Assembly (NCBI RefSeq): GCF_000742135.1
Contig: NZ_KN046818.1
Coordinates: 1,426,841 to 1,490,840 of the forward strand
Direction of reading: 5' to 3'
Length of the DNA stretch: 64,000 nucleotides
Origin: Klebsiella pneumoniae
GTDB lineage: Bacteria > Pseudomonadota > Gammaproteobacteria > Enterobacterales > Enterobacteriaceae
How positions within the stretch are numbered: position 1 is the stretch's first letter; every line of letters begins with the position of its first letter. Both the position numbers and the translations under genes were made by a program. The notes below the pieces were generated by a model. It was not told the DNA's origin. It was given only the letters and a program-made list of their open reading frames with translations, and did not search any database. Below, piece by piece: positions 29,834-39,516 of this stretch.

Positions 29834-29847
29834 CTTTCATTCGAAAG
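29834..29847. promoter_or_regulatory. Shared dyad operator, ybiU copy
   Basis: CTTTCATTCGAAAG on the plus strand (CTTTCGAATGAAAG on the minus strand). It directly abuts a minus-strand TATACT box, so a bound protein would block ybiU transcription. The same core occurs upstream of ybiV and ybiY. Confidence 0.7.
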
Positions 29848-29924
29848 TATAAAATCTTACAAACGTTAATTTAAGTTAAAATGGAGTTAATGCAAGTTTA
29901 AAATCTTGCTGCGGCGCACAAAAT

Positions 29925-29949
29925 GGAAAACCGGGGCGCGATGCCCCGG
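29925..29949 (-). terminator. Terminator of ybiV
   Basis: Stem CCGGGGC / GCCCCGG with loop GCGAT, followed on the minus strand by TTTT. Eight bases after ybiV. Confidence 0.78.
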
Positions 29950-29956
29950 CGAAGGG

Positions 29957-30772
29957 TCAGGCGTTGAAGGGCGGGGTGTTATCGAGGACGGCCTGGATAA
30001 CGTTCAGCGCGCCGTCATGGTTATTATCGTCGGTAGCGTAGCCGGCGATGGCCTTGATGCTGTCGGCAGCGTTACCCATGGCGAAAGCGTATTTCACCAG
30101 CTTCAGCATTTCGGCGTCGTTGCCGCTGTCGCCGATGGCGACGCATTGCTGCGGCGAAAGATCCCAGCGCTTGAGCAAACGGCTGATGCCGTTGGCTTTA
30201 TGCAGGCCAGGGATAATCAAATCGACAAAGCCAAAGCCGCTGGTGACCGGCTTCATGATGCCGTCGAGCGACACGTGCAGTTTATCAATCAGCTGTGGGA
30301 TCTCGCTGTCCGGCAGGTTGAGAGAGAATTTAAACAGCGTATCGTCGATGGCGTGATAGTCGCTCACCCGCTGTAGGCGATGGTAGTGCTTCGACATCAG
30401 CTCAACAAAGGCGTCCGGAGCTTTATCGCTGACGTAGGCGCTCTGCAGGCCGCAGGCGACAAAGTTGAGCTGCGGATCTTTGAGCAATTCGCCAATCACC
30501 ACTTGTGATTCGTGGCGGGTCAGTTCGCCGTGGAACAGCTGCGTGCCATGTTCATAAACCAGAGCGCCGTTTTCTGCGACGAACGAAATCTGCTCGCGGA
30601 TCTCCGGGAAGAAGGAGATCAGCTGATAGTACTGGTTGCCGCTGGCGACAACAAATTCAATGCCGCGCTGCTGCAACTGGGCGAATTGCGCCAGAAACCG
30701 TGAGCGATCGTAGGTTTTGGCGTCATTGAGAAAAGTTCCGTCCATATCGGTGACGATAACTTTAACGGTCAT
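29957..30772 (-). CDS. ybiV: Sugar phosphatase YbiV (HAD, Cof type)
   Basis: Cytoplasmic HAD-superfamily phosphatase; the E. coli enzyme hydrolyses ribose-, fructose- and glucose-phosphates among others. The 271-residue protein shows motif I DMDGTF (Asp9, Asp11), motif [12 protein letters not shown], the lysine of HKANGI, and motif [13 protein letters not shown]. The IIB-type cap lies between about 85 and 190. A close paralogue, YbjI, lies 25 kb away in the window. It carries the shared dyad 70 bases upstream, before a plausible promoter. Confidence 0.95.
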   Translation of the reverse strand: MTVKVIVTDMDGTFLNDAKTYDRSRFLAQFAQLQQRGIEFVVASGNQYYQLISFFPEIREQISFVAENGALVYEHGTQLFHGELTRHESQVVIGELLKDPQLNFVACGLQSAYVSDKAPDAFVELMSKHYHRLQRVSDYHAIDDTLFKFSLNLPDSEIPQLIDKLHVSLDGIMKPVTSGFGFVDLIIPGLHKANGISRLLKRWDLSPQQCVAIGDSGNDAEMLKLVKYAFAMGNAADSIKAIAGYATDDNNHDGALNVIQAVLDNTPPFNA

Positions 30773-30841
30773 AAGAGAGTGCTCCTGGCTTAACTTCGAC
30801 CAGTAACATTCTAATTACAATGTGATGAGGAGCACAAATTT

Positions 30842-30856
30842 ATTTCGAATGAAAGT
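30842..30856. promoter_or_regulatory. Shared dyad operator, ybiV copy
   Basis: Plus-strand ATTTCGAATGAAAGT, one base off the perfect 16-bp dyad seen at ybiY. It lies just upstream of a possible -35 (TTGTGC) and -10 (TAGAAT) of ybiV on the minus strand. Confidence 0.65.
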
Positions 30857-30868
30857 TCACGCATTCAG

Positions 30869-30901
30869 AAAATGCCGGAAGGGCATGTCTTTTCCGGCCT
30901 G
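30869..30901 (-). terminator. Terminator of ybiYW
   Basis: Stem GCCGGAA / TTCCGGC with an 11-base loop and ATTTTC after it on the minus strand, about 50 bases past ybiW. Confidence 0.6.
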
Positions 30902-30948
30902 CAGAACAGGGTTGGCCCGCTAAGCATAGCGCCAGCGGGCACGAAGGA

Positions 30949-33381
30949 TTACAGCGTATGTTCGGTACGGGCGATGATATCGTCCTGGGTATCCGGCGAC
31001 AGGGCGGTGAAGAACGCCGAGTATCCAGCGACGCGGACCACTAAATCGCGGTACTGGTCAGGATGTTTCTTGGCTTCCAGCAGCGTGTCGCGCGACACGA
31101 TGTTGTACTGGATATGCCAGCCTTTGTGCACCTCGAAGAAAGTGCGCAGCAGCACCATCAGCTTCTGCTTATCGGACTCGTTCTCCAGCGTTGACGGATT
31201 CAGCTTCTGATTAAGCAGCACGCCGCCGAGGATCGCCCCGGTCGGCAGCTTGCCCACCGAACTGATAACCGCCGTCGGCCCCAGATGGTCGGTACCGGAG
31301 GCCGGGCTGGCCCCCTCCGCCAGCGGGGTATGCGCTTTACGGCCATCCGGCGTCGCCATGGTCTGCGCGCCGAACGGGACGTTAGCGGAAATAGAGGAGG
31401 TACCAGCGTAATAATTGCCGCCAATCGGGCCGCGGCCATAGCGCGGATTGTGATACTGCTTCAGCTCGTCGATATAGGTCTGGTAGGCCCGCGCCAGCAG
31501 TTGGTCGACGCTGTCATCATCGTTACCATACTTCGGCGCGCCGTTGATCAACCGCTGGCGCAGCTGCTCGTGGGTCAGACCGTCGAAATCTTCCGCCAGC
31601 GCCTTCGCCAGCTCCTGCTGGCCGATGGCGCCCTGATCGAAGACCAGTTTTTTCACCGCCGCGAGGCTGTTGCCGAGGTTGGCGATACCCACCTGCAGGC
31701 CGGAAACCCAGTCATACTTCGCGCCGCCTTGCTTAATGCTTTTCGCCCGTTCGATGCAGTCATCGACCAGCGCCGAGCAGAGAATATCGTGGACGTTCTC
31801 TTCCAGCATGGTATCGACCACGTACTCAATCTCGATGGATTTACGGGTGTAGTAACGAATCTGGCGGTCCCAGTCGGCCAGCACCTGATCGAAGTTAGCG
31901 AAGTTGCCTTTCGACAGGGCGTGCTCCTGCGGCAGGAACACCTGACCGCTGGTGGCATCGCGGCCGCCTTCCAGCGTCGCCAGCATCACCCGCGCGAAGT
32001 TAATAAAGCTCATGCCGGTGCAGCGGTAGCCCCACTTACCGCCGACCGCGGTTTCGATACAGCCGATAGCCGCGTAATCGTAGGCGTCCTGCGGCTCAAT
32101 GCCCAGCTTAATGAATTCCGGGATGACGATTTCATCGTTGTTAAACGCCGGCATGCCGAAACCGCAGCGGATCACCTGGACGCAGGCGTCTAGGAAGTCG
32201 TTGCTCATCCCGGCGTGGTAGCGCACGCTGAGGTTCGGCTGGGTAGAACGCAGGCGACCGCAGGATTCCAGGATCGCATACGACAGCGGGTTGACCGCGT
32301 CCTGCGGCTTACCATCCACCAGATTCTGGCCGCCGATGGTGACGTTCTGGTATAGCGGGCTGCCGGCAGAGGCTTTGGAGTGCGAGCCGGAACGGATCTT
32401 ATTGACCTCCAGCAGCTTCAGCCAGCAGCTGTGCAGCAGCTCAATGGCCTGTTCGCGATCCTGCGACTGTTGCAACTCAACGTCGCGGCGGTAGTACGGG
32501 TAGAGGTACTGGTCCATACGGCCAAAGGATACCGAATGGCCATTGGATTCAATCTGCAGGATAAGCTGAATGAAGTAGCACAGCTGCAGCGCCTGCCAGA
32601 AGGTTTTCGGCGGCTCATGGGCGATGACGTCGCAGTTTTCGGCAATCGTCAGCAGTTCGTGGCGGCGTGATTCGCGGGATTCTGCTGTCGCCATCTCGCG
32701 CGCCAGCGCGGCGAAGCGTTTGCTGTGATCGCTGACCGCTTCCAGCACGATATCAATCGCTTTCAGGAACTGCTCGCCGTGCAGGTCTTCCAGTACCGTC
32801 AAATTGATACGCGAGCGGCGTTCGGCGACTTTCGCACGCATCCCGTCGAGCCCTTTCTCCAGCAGCAAGGGGTAATTGACCGCGAGGTGAGCATCCCCGG
32901 AGGTCATATTGCCTTCCGCCTTAATAATGCCGGTGGCGAGCAGCGCCTTTTGCTCATCGGTGAACATACCGTAGCAGCGGTCTTGTACGGTCTGGCCGCG
33001 CCACCATGGGCACACTTCATGCAATACGCGTTTATTCTCCTCGCTGACCGAGAAGCCGGCGCCGGGGCGGTCGGCGAGATCGTCGATCTCTTTCTCAATC
33101 CAGCTGACGGTGTATTCCGGGAAAATAGGCGCGGCGCGCACTTCGCTGGCCTGGTTACCGACGATCAGCTCATCGTGCTTGATCCAGATGGTGCGCTCCG
33201 CCAGGTGGTGAGCCAGCGCCAGCGCGCGGCGCACCGGGATCGGTTTATCGAGATGCCGCTGATACATCTCCGTATAGTGGCGGGCGCGCTCGGTACAGAC
33301 CGGCGGCTTGACGATATGCACCAGCGCCATTTTATGGGCCTGGATACGGGCGCTGAGGGTGTTGAGCTTCAGGGTAGTCAT
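30949..33381 (-). CDS. ybiW: YbiW, glycyl radical enzyme (pyruvate formate-lyase-like)
   Basis: An oxygen-sensitive glycyl radical enzyme of 810 residues, best compared with the B12-independent diol/glycerol dehydratase branch; its substrate in E. coli is not established. The radical-bearing glycine is in VRVAGYSAFF (G786) and the thiyl cysteine with the catalytic glutamate in AIGCIETAVGG (C441, E443), the GCxE pattern of dehydratases; PFL itself has two adjacent cysteines. ATG is four bases before the end of ybiY's stop region, so the activase and enzyme are cotranscribed. An FNR-like site upstream of ybiY fits anaerobic expression. Confidence 0.93.
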   Translation of the reverse strand: MTTLKLNTLSARIQAHKMALVHIVKPPVCTERARHYTEMYQRHLDKPIPVRRALALAHHLAERTIWIKHDELIVGNQASEVRAAPIFPEYTVSWIEKEIDDLADRPGAGFSVSEENKRVLHEVCPWWRGQTVQDRCYGMFTDEQKALLATGIIKAEGNMTSGDAHLAVNYPLLLEKGLDGMRAKVAERRSRINLTVLEDLHGEQFLKAIDIVLEAVSDHSKRFAALAREMATAESRESRRHELLTIAENCDVIAHEPPKTFWQALQLCYFIQLILQIESNGHSVSFGRMDQYLYPYYRRDVELQQSQDREQAIELLHSCWLKLLEVNKIRSGSHSKASAGSPLYQNVTIGGQNLVDGKPQDAVNPLSYAILESCGRLRSTQPNLSVRYHAGMSNDFLDACVQVIRCGFGMPAFNNDEIVIPEFIKLGIEPQDAYDYAAIGCIETAVGGKWGYRCTGMSFINFARVMLATLEGGRDATSGQVFLPQEHALSKGNFANFDQVLADWDRQIRYYTRKSIEIEYVVDTMLEENVHDILCSALVDDCIERAKSIKQGGAKYDWVSGLQVGIANLGNSLAAVKKLVFDQGAIGQQELAKALAEDFDGLTHEQLRQRLINGAPKYGNDDDSVDQLLARAYQTYIDELKQYHNPRYGRGPIGGNYYAGTSSISANVPFGAQTMATPDGRKAHTPLAEGASPASGTDHLGPTAVISSVGKLPTGAILGGVLLNQKLNPSTLENESDKQKLMVLLRTFFEVHKGWHIQYNIVSRDTLLEAKKHPDQYRDLVVRVAGYSAFFTALSPDTQDDIIARTEHTL

Positions 33382-33385
33382 AGGG

Positions 33386-34285
33386 TTATCCTCGTAATAT
33401 CGCCGTTAGCCCCTTGCTTTGCGCATAATCCTGCGCGAAGGCGAGCAGCTCAGGAGCGTCCAGCGGTTTGTCCGGTGCGGTGTAGGGCTGACTGAGTAAC
33501 TGGTATTTGTTCATTCCCAGCGTGTGGTACGGCAGGTAATGGATCTCGCTGACCTGCAGGCGATCGGCGGCAAAATCGGTGATCGCGGCAATGTCGGCTT
33601 CGCTGGCGTTGAATCCCTGGATCAACGGCACGCGAATAATCATTTTTTTCCCCGCCTGCGCCAGACGCTGCAGGTTATCCAGCACCCGGCGGGCGCTGCC
33701 GTCGGTCCACTGCTGAAAAACGGCCTCGTCAACGTGCTTCAGATCGGCGAGAAACAGGTCGACAAAGGGTAAAGACGGTTCAATGTATTTCCACGGCACG
33801 TGCAGGCAGGTTTCCACGGCGGTGTGAATGCCTGCCTGATGACTGGCTTCGAACAGCGCTTGCGCCAGCGTTGGGTTCATAAAGGGTTCGCCGCCGGAAA
33901 GAGTGATGCCGCCGCCGCTGCGATCGTAGAATGGTTTATCACGCAGCACCGTCGCCATGATCTCCTCGACGCTCTTCTCCTCGCCGCACACCGTGAGCGC
34001 GGTGGTGGGGCAGCAGTCGCGCAGCGCGGCGATATGGCTGTCGTTAACGTTTTGCCGGTGAATGATCAGGCCATCGAGGGTGCGGGTGATAACCGCCGGC
34101 GCCGCCTGCTGGCACAGCTCGCAGCCGGGCAGGCACAGCCGCGAGTCATACAGCAGATCTTCGCTACGGGCGCGGCTCTCCGGGTTCTGGCACCAGCGGC
34201 AGCCCAGCGAGCAGCCTTTCAGGAAGACGACGGTGCGGATCCCTGGGCCGTCATGGGTGGAATAGCGCTGGATGTTGAAGATCAT
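33386..34285 (-). CDS. ybiY: YbiY, glycyl-radical enzyme activase (radical SAM)
   Basis: Radical SAM enzyme that installs the glycyl radical in YbiW. The 299-residue protein has the activase CxxxCxxC motif in [17 protein letters not shown] near residue 30, followed by a ferredoxin-like cysteine segment (CLPGCELC and more) that carries extra Fe-S clusters, as in glycerol-dehydratase and benzylsuccinate-synthase activases. [15 protein letters not shown] is the SAM-binding GGE motif. First gene of ybiYW. In E. coli fsaA follows on the upstream side; here it is missing and moeB is next. Confidence 0.94.
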   Translation of the reverse strand: MIFNIQRYSTHDGPGIRTVVFLKGCSLGCRWCQNPESRARSEDLLYDSRLCLPGCELCQQAAPAVITRTLDGLIIHRQNVNDSHIAALRDCCPTTALTVCGEEKSVEEIMATVLRDKPFYDRSGGGITLSGGEPFMNPTLAQALFEASHQAGIHTAVETCLHVPWKYIEPSLPFVDLFLADLKHVDEAVFQQWTDGSARRVLDNLQRLAQAGKKMIIRVPLIQGFNASEADIAAITDFAADRLQVSEIHYLPYHTLGMNKYQLLSQPYTAPDKPLDAPELLAFAQDYAQSKGLTAILRG

Positions 34286-34320
34286 GGCTTATCCTCTTGT
34301 TTGCGTATGAACATAAAAAC

Positions 34321-34336
34321 ACTTTCGAATGAAAGT
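34321..34336. promoter_or_regulatory. Shared dyad operator, ybiY copy
   Basis: ACTTTCGAATGAAAGT, a 16-bp dyad with perfect ACTTTC/GAAAGT arms, 36 bases before the ybiY start and close to its likely -10 region. The TTTCGAA-type core resembles operators of DeoR-family repressors; the regulator is not identified. Confidence 0.72.
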
Positions 34337-34340
34337 TATG

Positions 34341-34354
34341 TTGACGCAAATCAA
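34341..34354. promoter_or_regulatory. FNR-like site upstream of ybiYW
   Basis: Minus-strand TTGATTTGCGTCAA matches TTGAT-N4-ATCAA at nine of ten positions. It lies just upstream of the shared dyad and, with a -10 near 34311-34316, would be centred about -43, suiting activation by FNR under anaerobiosis, when glycyl radical enzymes work. Confidence 0.7.
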
Positions 34355-34404
34355 CAAGCGGGATGGGGATAAGTCAGAGAGGAGAAAATAACGAGAGCGG
34401 TCAC

Positions 34405-34433
34405 AAAACCACCGGCGACTCTCGTCGCCGGTG
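34405..34433 (-). terminator. Terminator of moeAB
   Basis: Perfect 10-bp stem CACCGGCGAC / GTCGCCGGTG with loop GAGA, followed on the minus strand by GTTTTG. Seven bases after moeB. Confidence 0.85.
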
Positions 34434-34439
34434 TGGGGG

Positions 34440-35195
34440 TCAGTGCGAGCCGCATACCTCGCACTGCGGGTGACGCATCAGCCTCATTTCGCGAAACTGG
34501 CAGGTCATGGCATCGTAGATGACGATTTTTCCGCTGGCAGGGGTGCCGTAGCCGCTCAGCAGCTTAATCGCCTCCATCGCCTGCAGCGAACCGATGGTGC
34601 CCACCAGCGGGGCCATTACCCCGGCTTCGACGCAGGTGAGGGCATTTTCGCCGAACAGACGGCTCAGGCAGCGGTAGCAGGGTTCGCCATCCTGATAGGT
34701 AAAGACGCTGATTTGCCCCTCCATACGGATCGCCGCTCCGGAGACCAGTGGGGTTTTGTGCTGAAAGCAGCCGACGTTAAGCTGGTTGCGAATGGCGACG
34801 TTGTCGGTGCAGTCGAGCACCAGATCGTGATCGGCAATCTGCGCCGCCAGCGCGGTCTCATCCAGCAAGGCATTGAGCGGGACCAGACGGACGTGCGGGT
34901 TAATGCGCGCCAGCGCCTCGCGGGCGGAATCCACCTTCGGCTGGCCGAGGGTGGCGTCGCTGTGCAGCGTCTGGCGCTGCAGGTTGGAGAGCGAGACAGT
35001 GTCGAAATCGAGCAGGGTGAGCTGCCCGACCCCGGCGGCGGCCAGATACTGCGCGGCGGCGCAGCCGAGCCCGCCGAGGCCGACCACCAGCACGCGAGCG
35101 GCTTTTAACCGCTCCTGACCGTCAAAATCAAAATCGCGCAAGACGATCTGCCGGTTATAGCGCAGCATCTCTTCATCGCTCAGCTCAACGGTCAT
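34440..35195 (-). CDS. moeB: MoeB, molybdopterin-synthase adenylyltransferase
   Basis: MoeB adenylates the C-terminus of MoaD so that sulfur can be loaded for molybdopterin synthesis; it is the ancestor of ubiquitin E1. The 251-residue protein has the nucleotide loop VLVVGLGGLGCAAAQYLAAAGVG split around GLGGLG, the DFDTVSLSNLQRQTL motif, the CTDN segment, and two CxxC zinc pairs (CYRC and CEVC). Its start codon shares one base with the moeA stop (TAATG), so translation is coupled. Confidence 0.97.
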   Translation of the reverse strand: MTVELSDEEMLRYNRQIVLRDFDFDGQERLKAARVLVVGLGGLGCAAAQYLAAAGVGQLTLLDFDTVSLSNLQRQTLHSDATLGQPKVDSAREALARINPHVRLVPLNALLDETALAAQIADHDLVLDCTDNVAIRNQLNVGCFQHKTPLVSGAAIRMEGQISVFTYQDGEPCYRCLSRLFGENALTCVEAGVMAPLVGTIGSLQAMEAIKLLSGYGTPASGKIVIYDAMTCQFREMRLMRHPQCEVCGSH

Positions 35196-36430
35196 TACAG
35201 CCCCCCAAACAGGTGACTGAAGGGTTCGACCTCGACCCATTCACCTGCTTCAACATGGCCGCGCTCACGCTCCAGCACGATAAAGCAGTTGCCGAGGCTG
35301 AAGGAGCTGAAAATGTGCGAGCCCTGATGGCCGGTGGTGTTCACCACCAGTTCGCCGTCCGGGTTGCGCTGCAGAATACCGCGCTGAAAATCGAGGCGGC
35401 CAGGCGACTTTTTCAGGCGCGTGGCGGCGCGGACCCGCAGGCGGGGCGCCTGAAGCGGGCCGTGCTTGCCCGAGAGTTTCGCCAGCAGGGGTTGCACCAG
35501 CTGACAGAAGGTGACGGTGGCGGACACCGGGTTACCCGGCAGGCCGCAGAACCAGCTGCTGCTGAGCTTGCCGAAGGCGAAGGGTTTCCCCGGCTTAATC
35601 GCCAGCTTCCAGAAGCCGATCTCCCCCAGCTCTTCGAGGATAGTTTTGGTGTAATCGGCTTCGCCCACCGAGACGCCGCCGGAGCTAATGACCACATCGG
35701 CCTGCTGGTCGGCGTCGATAAAAGCGTCACGCAGCTTCGCCGGGTCGTCAGGAATAATGCCGAGGTTAATGACCTCGTAGCCCAACTGCTGCAGCATCAG
35801 GTGCACTGCCAGGCGGTTGGTATCGTAAATCTGGCCGTCGCCGAGCGGTTGACCCGGCAGCTGCAGCTCATCGCCGGTTGAGAAGACCGCGACGCGTACC
35901 TTGCGCACCACCTCGACCTCGGCAATGCCGAGCGAGGCCAGCACCGGCAGCTCGGCCACCGTCAGGGGTGTCCCCGCCGGGAAGACCACCGCGCCGTGGG
36001 CAATATCTTCTCCGCGGCGGCGAATATGCTGCCCGGCTTTTACCGGCGCGATAAAGCGCACGCCGGCGTCGGTCTGTTCGGTCTCTTCCTGCATCACCAC
36101 CGCATCGCAGCCTTCCGGCACCGGCGCGCCGGTCATGATGCGGATACAGGTGCCCGACGGCCAGGCGTCGTTGAACGGCTGGCCGGCGAAGGCCTTACCG
36201 GCGACCGGCAGCGCCGCGCCGTCGCGAAGGTCGTTCAGCCGGACGGCATAGCCATCCATCGCCGCGTTATCAAAGCCGGGCACATCCAGCGGGGAGACGA
36301 TGTCATGGGCGGTCACACGCGAGAAGGCCTGCAACAGCGGTACAGTTTCCGTCGCGTTCAGCGGCGTAATACGATCGAGCATCTGGGCGAGGGCTGTGTC
36401 GAGCGGCATCAGTCCGGCGGTAAAATCCAT
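35195..36430 (-). CDS. moeA: MoeA, molybdopterin molybdenumtransferase
   Basis: MoeA inserts molybdate into adenylated molybdopterin to give Moco. The 411-residue protein shows [13 protein letters not shown], the [19 protein letters not shown] segment split around TGAPVP, the MoCF-domain [12 protein letters not shown] and [12 protein letters not shown] follows GGAGTGACCC. First gene of moeAB, divergent from iaaA. Confidence 0.97.
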   Translation of the reverse strand: MDFTAGLMPLDTALAQMLDRITPLNATETVPLLQAFSRVTAHDIVSPLDVPGFDNAAMDGYAVRLNDLRDGAALPVAGKAFAGQPFNDAWPSGTCIRIMTGAPVPEGCDAVVMQEETEQTDAGVRFIAPVKAGQHIRRRGEDIAHGAVVFPAGTPLTVAELPVLASLGIAEVEVVRKVRVAVFSTGDELQLPGQPLGDGQIYDTNRLAVHLMLQQLGYEVINLGIIPDDPAKLRDAFIDADQQADVVISSGGVSVGEADYTKTILEELGEIGFWKLAIKPGKPFAFGKLSSSWFCGLPGNPVSATVTFCQLVQPLLAKLSGKHGPLQAPRLRVRAATRLKKSPGRLDFQRGILQRNPDGELVVNTTGHQGSHIFSSFSLGNCFIVLERERGHVEAGEWVEVEPFSHLFGGL

Positions 36431-36665
36431 GGGTCACTCCTGCGGGCAAAACAGCGAAAACGCCTATTATGGCAGAAAAGCGGCGCGGGCTGTATGCCAC
36501 CTGGGTACGAGGCTTTACATCGCCCGCCGCTCTTTCTATATTCAAAAATTGTATAAGACATTCAGCAATATAATGATATCAATACCCTTATTCATGACGT
36601 GACCGGCGCCGCGCCGCGGTACGACAGGGCAGGGGCGATCCACTTCATCGTTAAGGACTGGCGAA

Positions 36666-37607
36666 ATGGGCAAGGCGGTTATAGCAATTCACGGCGGCGC
36701 AGGGGCGATTTCTCGCGCGCAAATGACGCCGGAGCGGGAGCGAGAGTATGTGGCGGCGCTGTCGACTATCGTCGAAAGCGGGCAGAAAATGTTGGCCGCG
36801 GGCGCCAGCGCGCTGGATGCCGTGACCGAGGCCGTTCGGCTGCTGGAGGAGTGTCCGTTGTTCAACGCCGGAATGGGCGCGGTATTTACCCGCGATCAAA
36901 CCCACGAGCTGGACGCCTGCGTAATGGACGGCTACAGCCTGCAGGCGGGCGCGGTAGCCGGGGTCAAACATTTGCGTAATCCGGTGCTGGCGGCGCGTCT
37001 GGTGCTGGAGAAGAGTCCGCACGTATTACTGATCGGCGAGGGGGCGGAAAATTTTGCCATCTCCCACGGGATGGCGCGCGTGGATAACGATCTCTTTTCC
37101 ACTCCTGAAAGGCTGCTGCAGCTGCAGGAGGCGAAAGCGGGCGGGGAGATTATCCTCGACCACCACGCCGCTCCCCTCGACGAACGCCAGAAAATGGGCA
37201 CCGTCGGCGCGGTGGCGCTCGATCTGGCCGGCAATCTGGCGGCGGCGACCTCCACCGGCGGCATGACCAACAAACTGCCCGGACGCGTCGGCGACAGCCC
37301 GCTGCCGGGCGCGGGGTGTTATGCCAATAATGCCAGCGTGGCGGTCTCCTGTACCGGCACCGGCGAAGTCTTTATGCGTACCCTGGCGGCCTACGATATC
37401 GCCGCCCTGATGGAGTATGGGCAGCTCAGTCTCTATTCCGCCTGCGAGCGGGTGGTGATGGAGAAACTGCCGGCTCTCGGCGGCAGCGGCGGGCTGATAG
37501 CCGTCGATCGCGAAGGCAACGTCGTTTTACCGTTTAACAGTGAAGGCATGTACCGCGCCTGGTGCTATGCCGGCGATACGCCGACCATTGGCATTTATCG
37601 CGAATAG
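36666..37607 (+). CDS. iaaA: IaaA, isoaspartyl peptidase/L-asparaginase
   Basis: N-terminal nucleophile hydrolase that cleaves beta-aspartyl dipeptides and asparagine. The 313-residue precursor self-cleaves before Thr179 in [11 protein letters not shown], giving alpha and beta subunits; IHGGAGA at the start and [18 protein letters not shown] later are family marks. It is 17 bases before gsiA; in E. coli iaaA and gsiABCD form one operon connected with glutathione and peptide use, and the same arrangement holds here. Confidence 0.96.
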   Translation: MGKAVIAIHGGAGAISRAQMTPEREREYVAALSTIVESGQKMLAAGASALDAVTEAVRLLEECPLFNAGMGAVFTRDQTHELDACVMDGYSLQAGAVAGVKHLRNPVLAARLVLEKSPHVLLIGEGAENFAISHGMARVDNDLFSTPERLLQLQEAKAGGEIILDHHAAPLDERQKMGTVGAVALDLAGNLAAATSTGGMTNKLPGRVGDSPLPGAGCYANNASVAVSCTGTGEVFMRTLAAYDIAALMEYGQLSLYSACERVVMEKLPALGGSGGLIAVDREGNVVLPFNSEGMYRAWCYAGDTPTIGIYRE

Positions 37608-37624
37608 AACAAGGGAGAGGGCGA

Positions 37625-39484
37625 GTGTCGCAAACTCACGAAACCGATACCTGCGAAGTGCTGGTGGTGCGCAACCTGAACGTGGCGTTCCGCCAGCAGG
37701 ATGCGCCGGAGGTGCAGGCCGTGCGTCAGCTTTCCTTCAGCCTGCGCCGCGGCGAGACGCTGGCGATAGTGGGTGAGTCCGGTTCGGGAAAATCGGTGAC
37801 CGCGCTGGCGCTGATGCGTCTGCTAGACGCGGCCAGCAGCGAGGTGAACAGCGAGGGGCTGTGGTTGCGGCGGCGTAACCGGCAGGTGATCGCGCTCAAT
37901 GAGCAAACGGACGCTGAGATGCGCCGGGTGCGCGGCGCGGATCTGGCCATGATTTTTCAGGAGCCGATGACCTCGCTGAATCCGGTTTTTACCATCGGCG
38001 AGCAGATTGCCGAATCCCTGCGCCTGCACCAGGGGTTGGGGCGCGAAGAGGCGCTGCGCGCGGCGAAAAAGATGCTCGATCAGGTGCGTATTCCCCAGGC
38101 GGAAGAGATGCTCTCGCGCTATCCGCACCAGCTCTCCGGCGGCATGCGCCAGAGGGTGATGATCGCCATGGCGCTCTCCTGTCGGCCGGCGGTGTTGATA
38201 GCCGATGAGCCAACCACGGCGCTGGATGTCACCATCCAGGCGCAAATTCTGCAACTCATTGCCGTTCTGCAAAAGGAGATGGCGATGGGGGTGATCTTTA
38301 TCACCCACGATATGGGCGTCGTGGCCGATATCGCCGATCGGGTGTTGGTGATGTATCGCGGTGAGGCGGTAGAGACCGGCAGCGTTGAGGAGATCTTTCG
38401 TTCGCCGCAGCACCCGTATACGCAGTCGCTGCTGGCGGCGGTCCCGCGGCTGGGGGAGATGCGTGGCCAGGATCTGCCGCGCCGTTTTCCGCTGCCGGGC
38501 CAGCCGCTGGCGGAGAGCGAAACGCCCGATACGGTAGTCGCCGGCGAGCCGATCCTGCAGGTGCGTGACCTGGTGGCCCGTTTTCCGGTGCGCGGCGGGC
38601 TGCTCAATCGCGTGACGCGCGAAGTGCATGCGGTGGAGAAGGTCAGTTTTGATCTCTGGCCGGGAGAGACCCTGTCGCTGGTGGGCGAGTCCGGCTGCGG
38701 CAAGTCGACCACCGGCCGGGCGCTGCTGAGGCTGGTAGAGACCCAGGGAGGCACCATTACCTTCGACGGTCAGCGGATCGATACCCTCGCCGGCGGCAAG
38801 CTGCAGGCTCTGCGGCGCAATATTCAGTTTATTTTTCAGGATCCTTACGCCTCGCTTGATCCGCGTCAGACGGTCGGCGATTCGATTATGGAGCCGCTGC
38901 GGGTGCATGGCCTGCTGCGTGGGGAAGCAGCGCGTGAGCGGGTCGCCTGGCTGCTGAAGCGCGTGGGGTTGCAGCCGGAGCATGCCTGGCGCTATCCCCA
39001 TGCCTTTTCCGGCGGCCAGCGGCAGCGGATCTGCATTGCCCGCGCGCTGGCGCTGAATCCGAAGGTGGTGATAGCCGACGAGTCGGTGTCGGCCCTGGAT
39101 GTCTCCATTCGGGCGCAGATTATCAATCTGATGCTCGACCTGCAGCGCGAGATGGGCATCGCGTTTCTGTTTATTTCCCATGATATGGCGGTGGTGGAGC
39201 GCATCAGCCACCGCGTGGCGGTGATGTATCGCGGTCGCATTGTCGAAATAGGCCCGCGCCGCGCGGTGTTTGAAAACCCGCAGCACCCCTATACCCGTAA
39301 GCTCATGGCCGCCGTACCGGTGGCCGATCCGGGCCACCGTCATCCGCAGCGGGTTCTGCTGTCTGATGACGTCCCGGGCAATATTTATAAGCGGGGCGAG
39401 GAGATCGCCAGCGTGCCGTTGCAGCAGGTCGGGCCGGGCCACTTCGTCGCCCGCGAATCCGCCGATGTGCTGGGCAGAACATAA
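37625..39484 (+). CDS. gsiA: Glutathione ABC transporter ATPase GsiA
   Basis: Double ATPase subunit of the GsiABCD glutathione importer. The 619-residue protein contains two full ABC domains: Walker A GESGSGKS and GESGCGKST, signatures LSGGMRQR and FSGGQRQR, Walker B boxes [10 protein letters not shown] and [10 protein letters not shown], and the oligopeptide-type C-terminal loops (QHPYT...). In the second Walker B box Ser replaces the usual Pro/Ala. The GTG start at 37625 follows AGGGAGAGG and matches the E. coli N-terminus in length; the longer frame overlaps iaaA. Confidence 0.95.
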   Translation: MSQTHETDTCEVLVVRNLNVAFRQQDAPEVQAVRQLSFSLRRGETLAIVGESGSGKSVTALALMRLLDAASSEVNSEGLWLRRRNRQVIALNEQTDAEMRRVRGADLAMIFQEPMTSLNPVFTIGEQIAESLRLHQGLGREEALRAAKKMLDQVRIPQAEEMLSRYPHQLSGGMRQRVMIAMALSCRPAVLIADEPTTALDVTIQAQILQLIAVLQKEMAMGVIFITHDMGVVADIADRVLVMYRGEAVETGSVEEIFRSPQHPYTQSLLAAVPRLGEMRGQDLPRRFPLPGQPLAESETPDTVVAGEPILQVRDLVARFPVRGGLLNRVTREVHAVEKVSFDLWPGETLSLVGESGCGKSTTGRALLRLVETQGGTITFDGQRIDTLAGGKLQALRRNIQFIFQDPYASLDPRQTVGDSIMEPLRVHGLLRGEAARERVAWLLKRVGLQPEHAWRYPHAFSGGQRQRICIARALALNPKVVIADESVSALDVSIRAQIINLMLDLQREMGIAFLFISHDMAVVERISHRVAVMYRGRIVEIGPRRAVFENPQHPYTRKLMAAVPVADPGHRHPQRVLLSDDVPGNIYKRGEEIASVPLQQVGPGHFVARESADVLGRT

Positions 39485-39516
39485 CAACACATAACGCATC
39501 TTTTCAGGAGAACACG

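Noticed and set aside
31285-32193. Long frame antisense to ybiW
   Set aside because: Shadow of the conserved glycyl radical enzyme; no ribosome site or domain.
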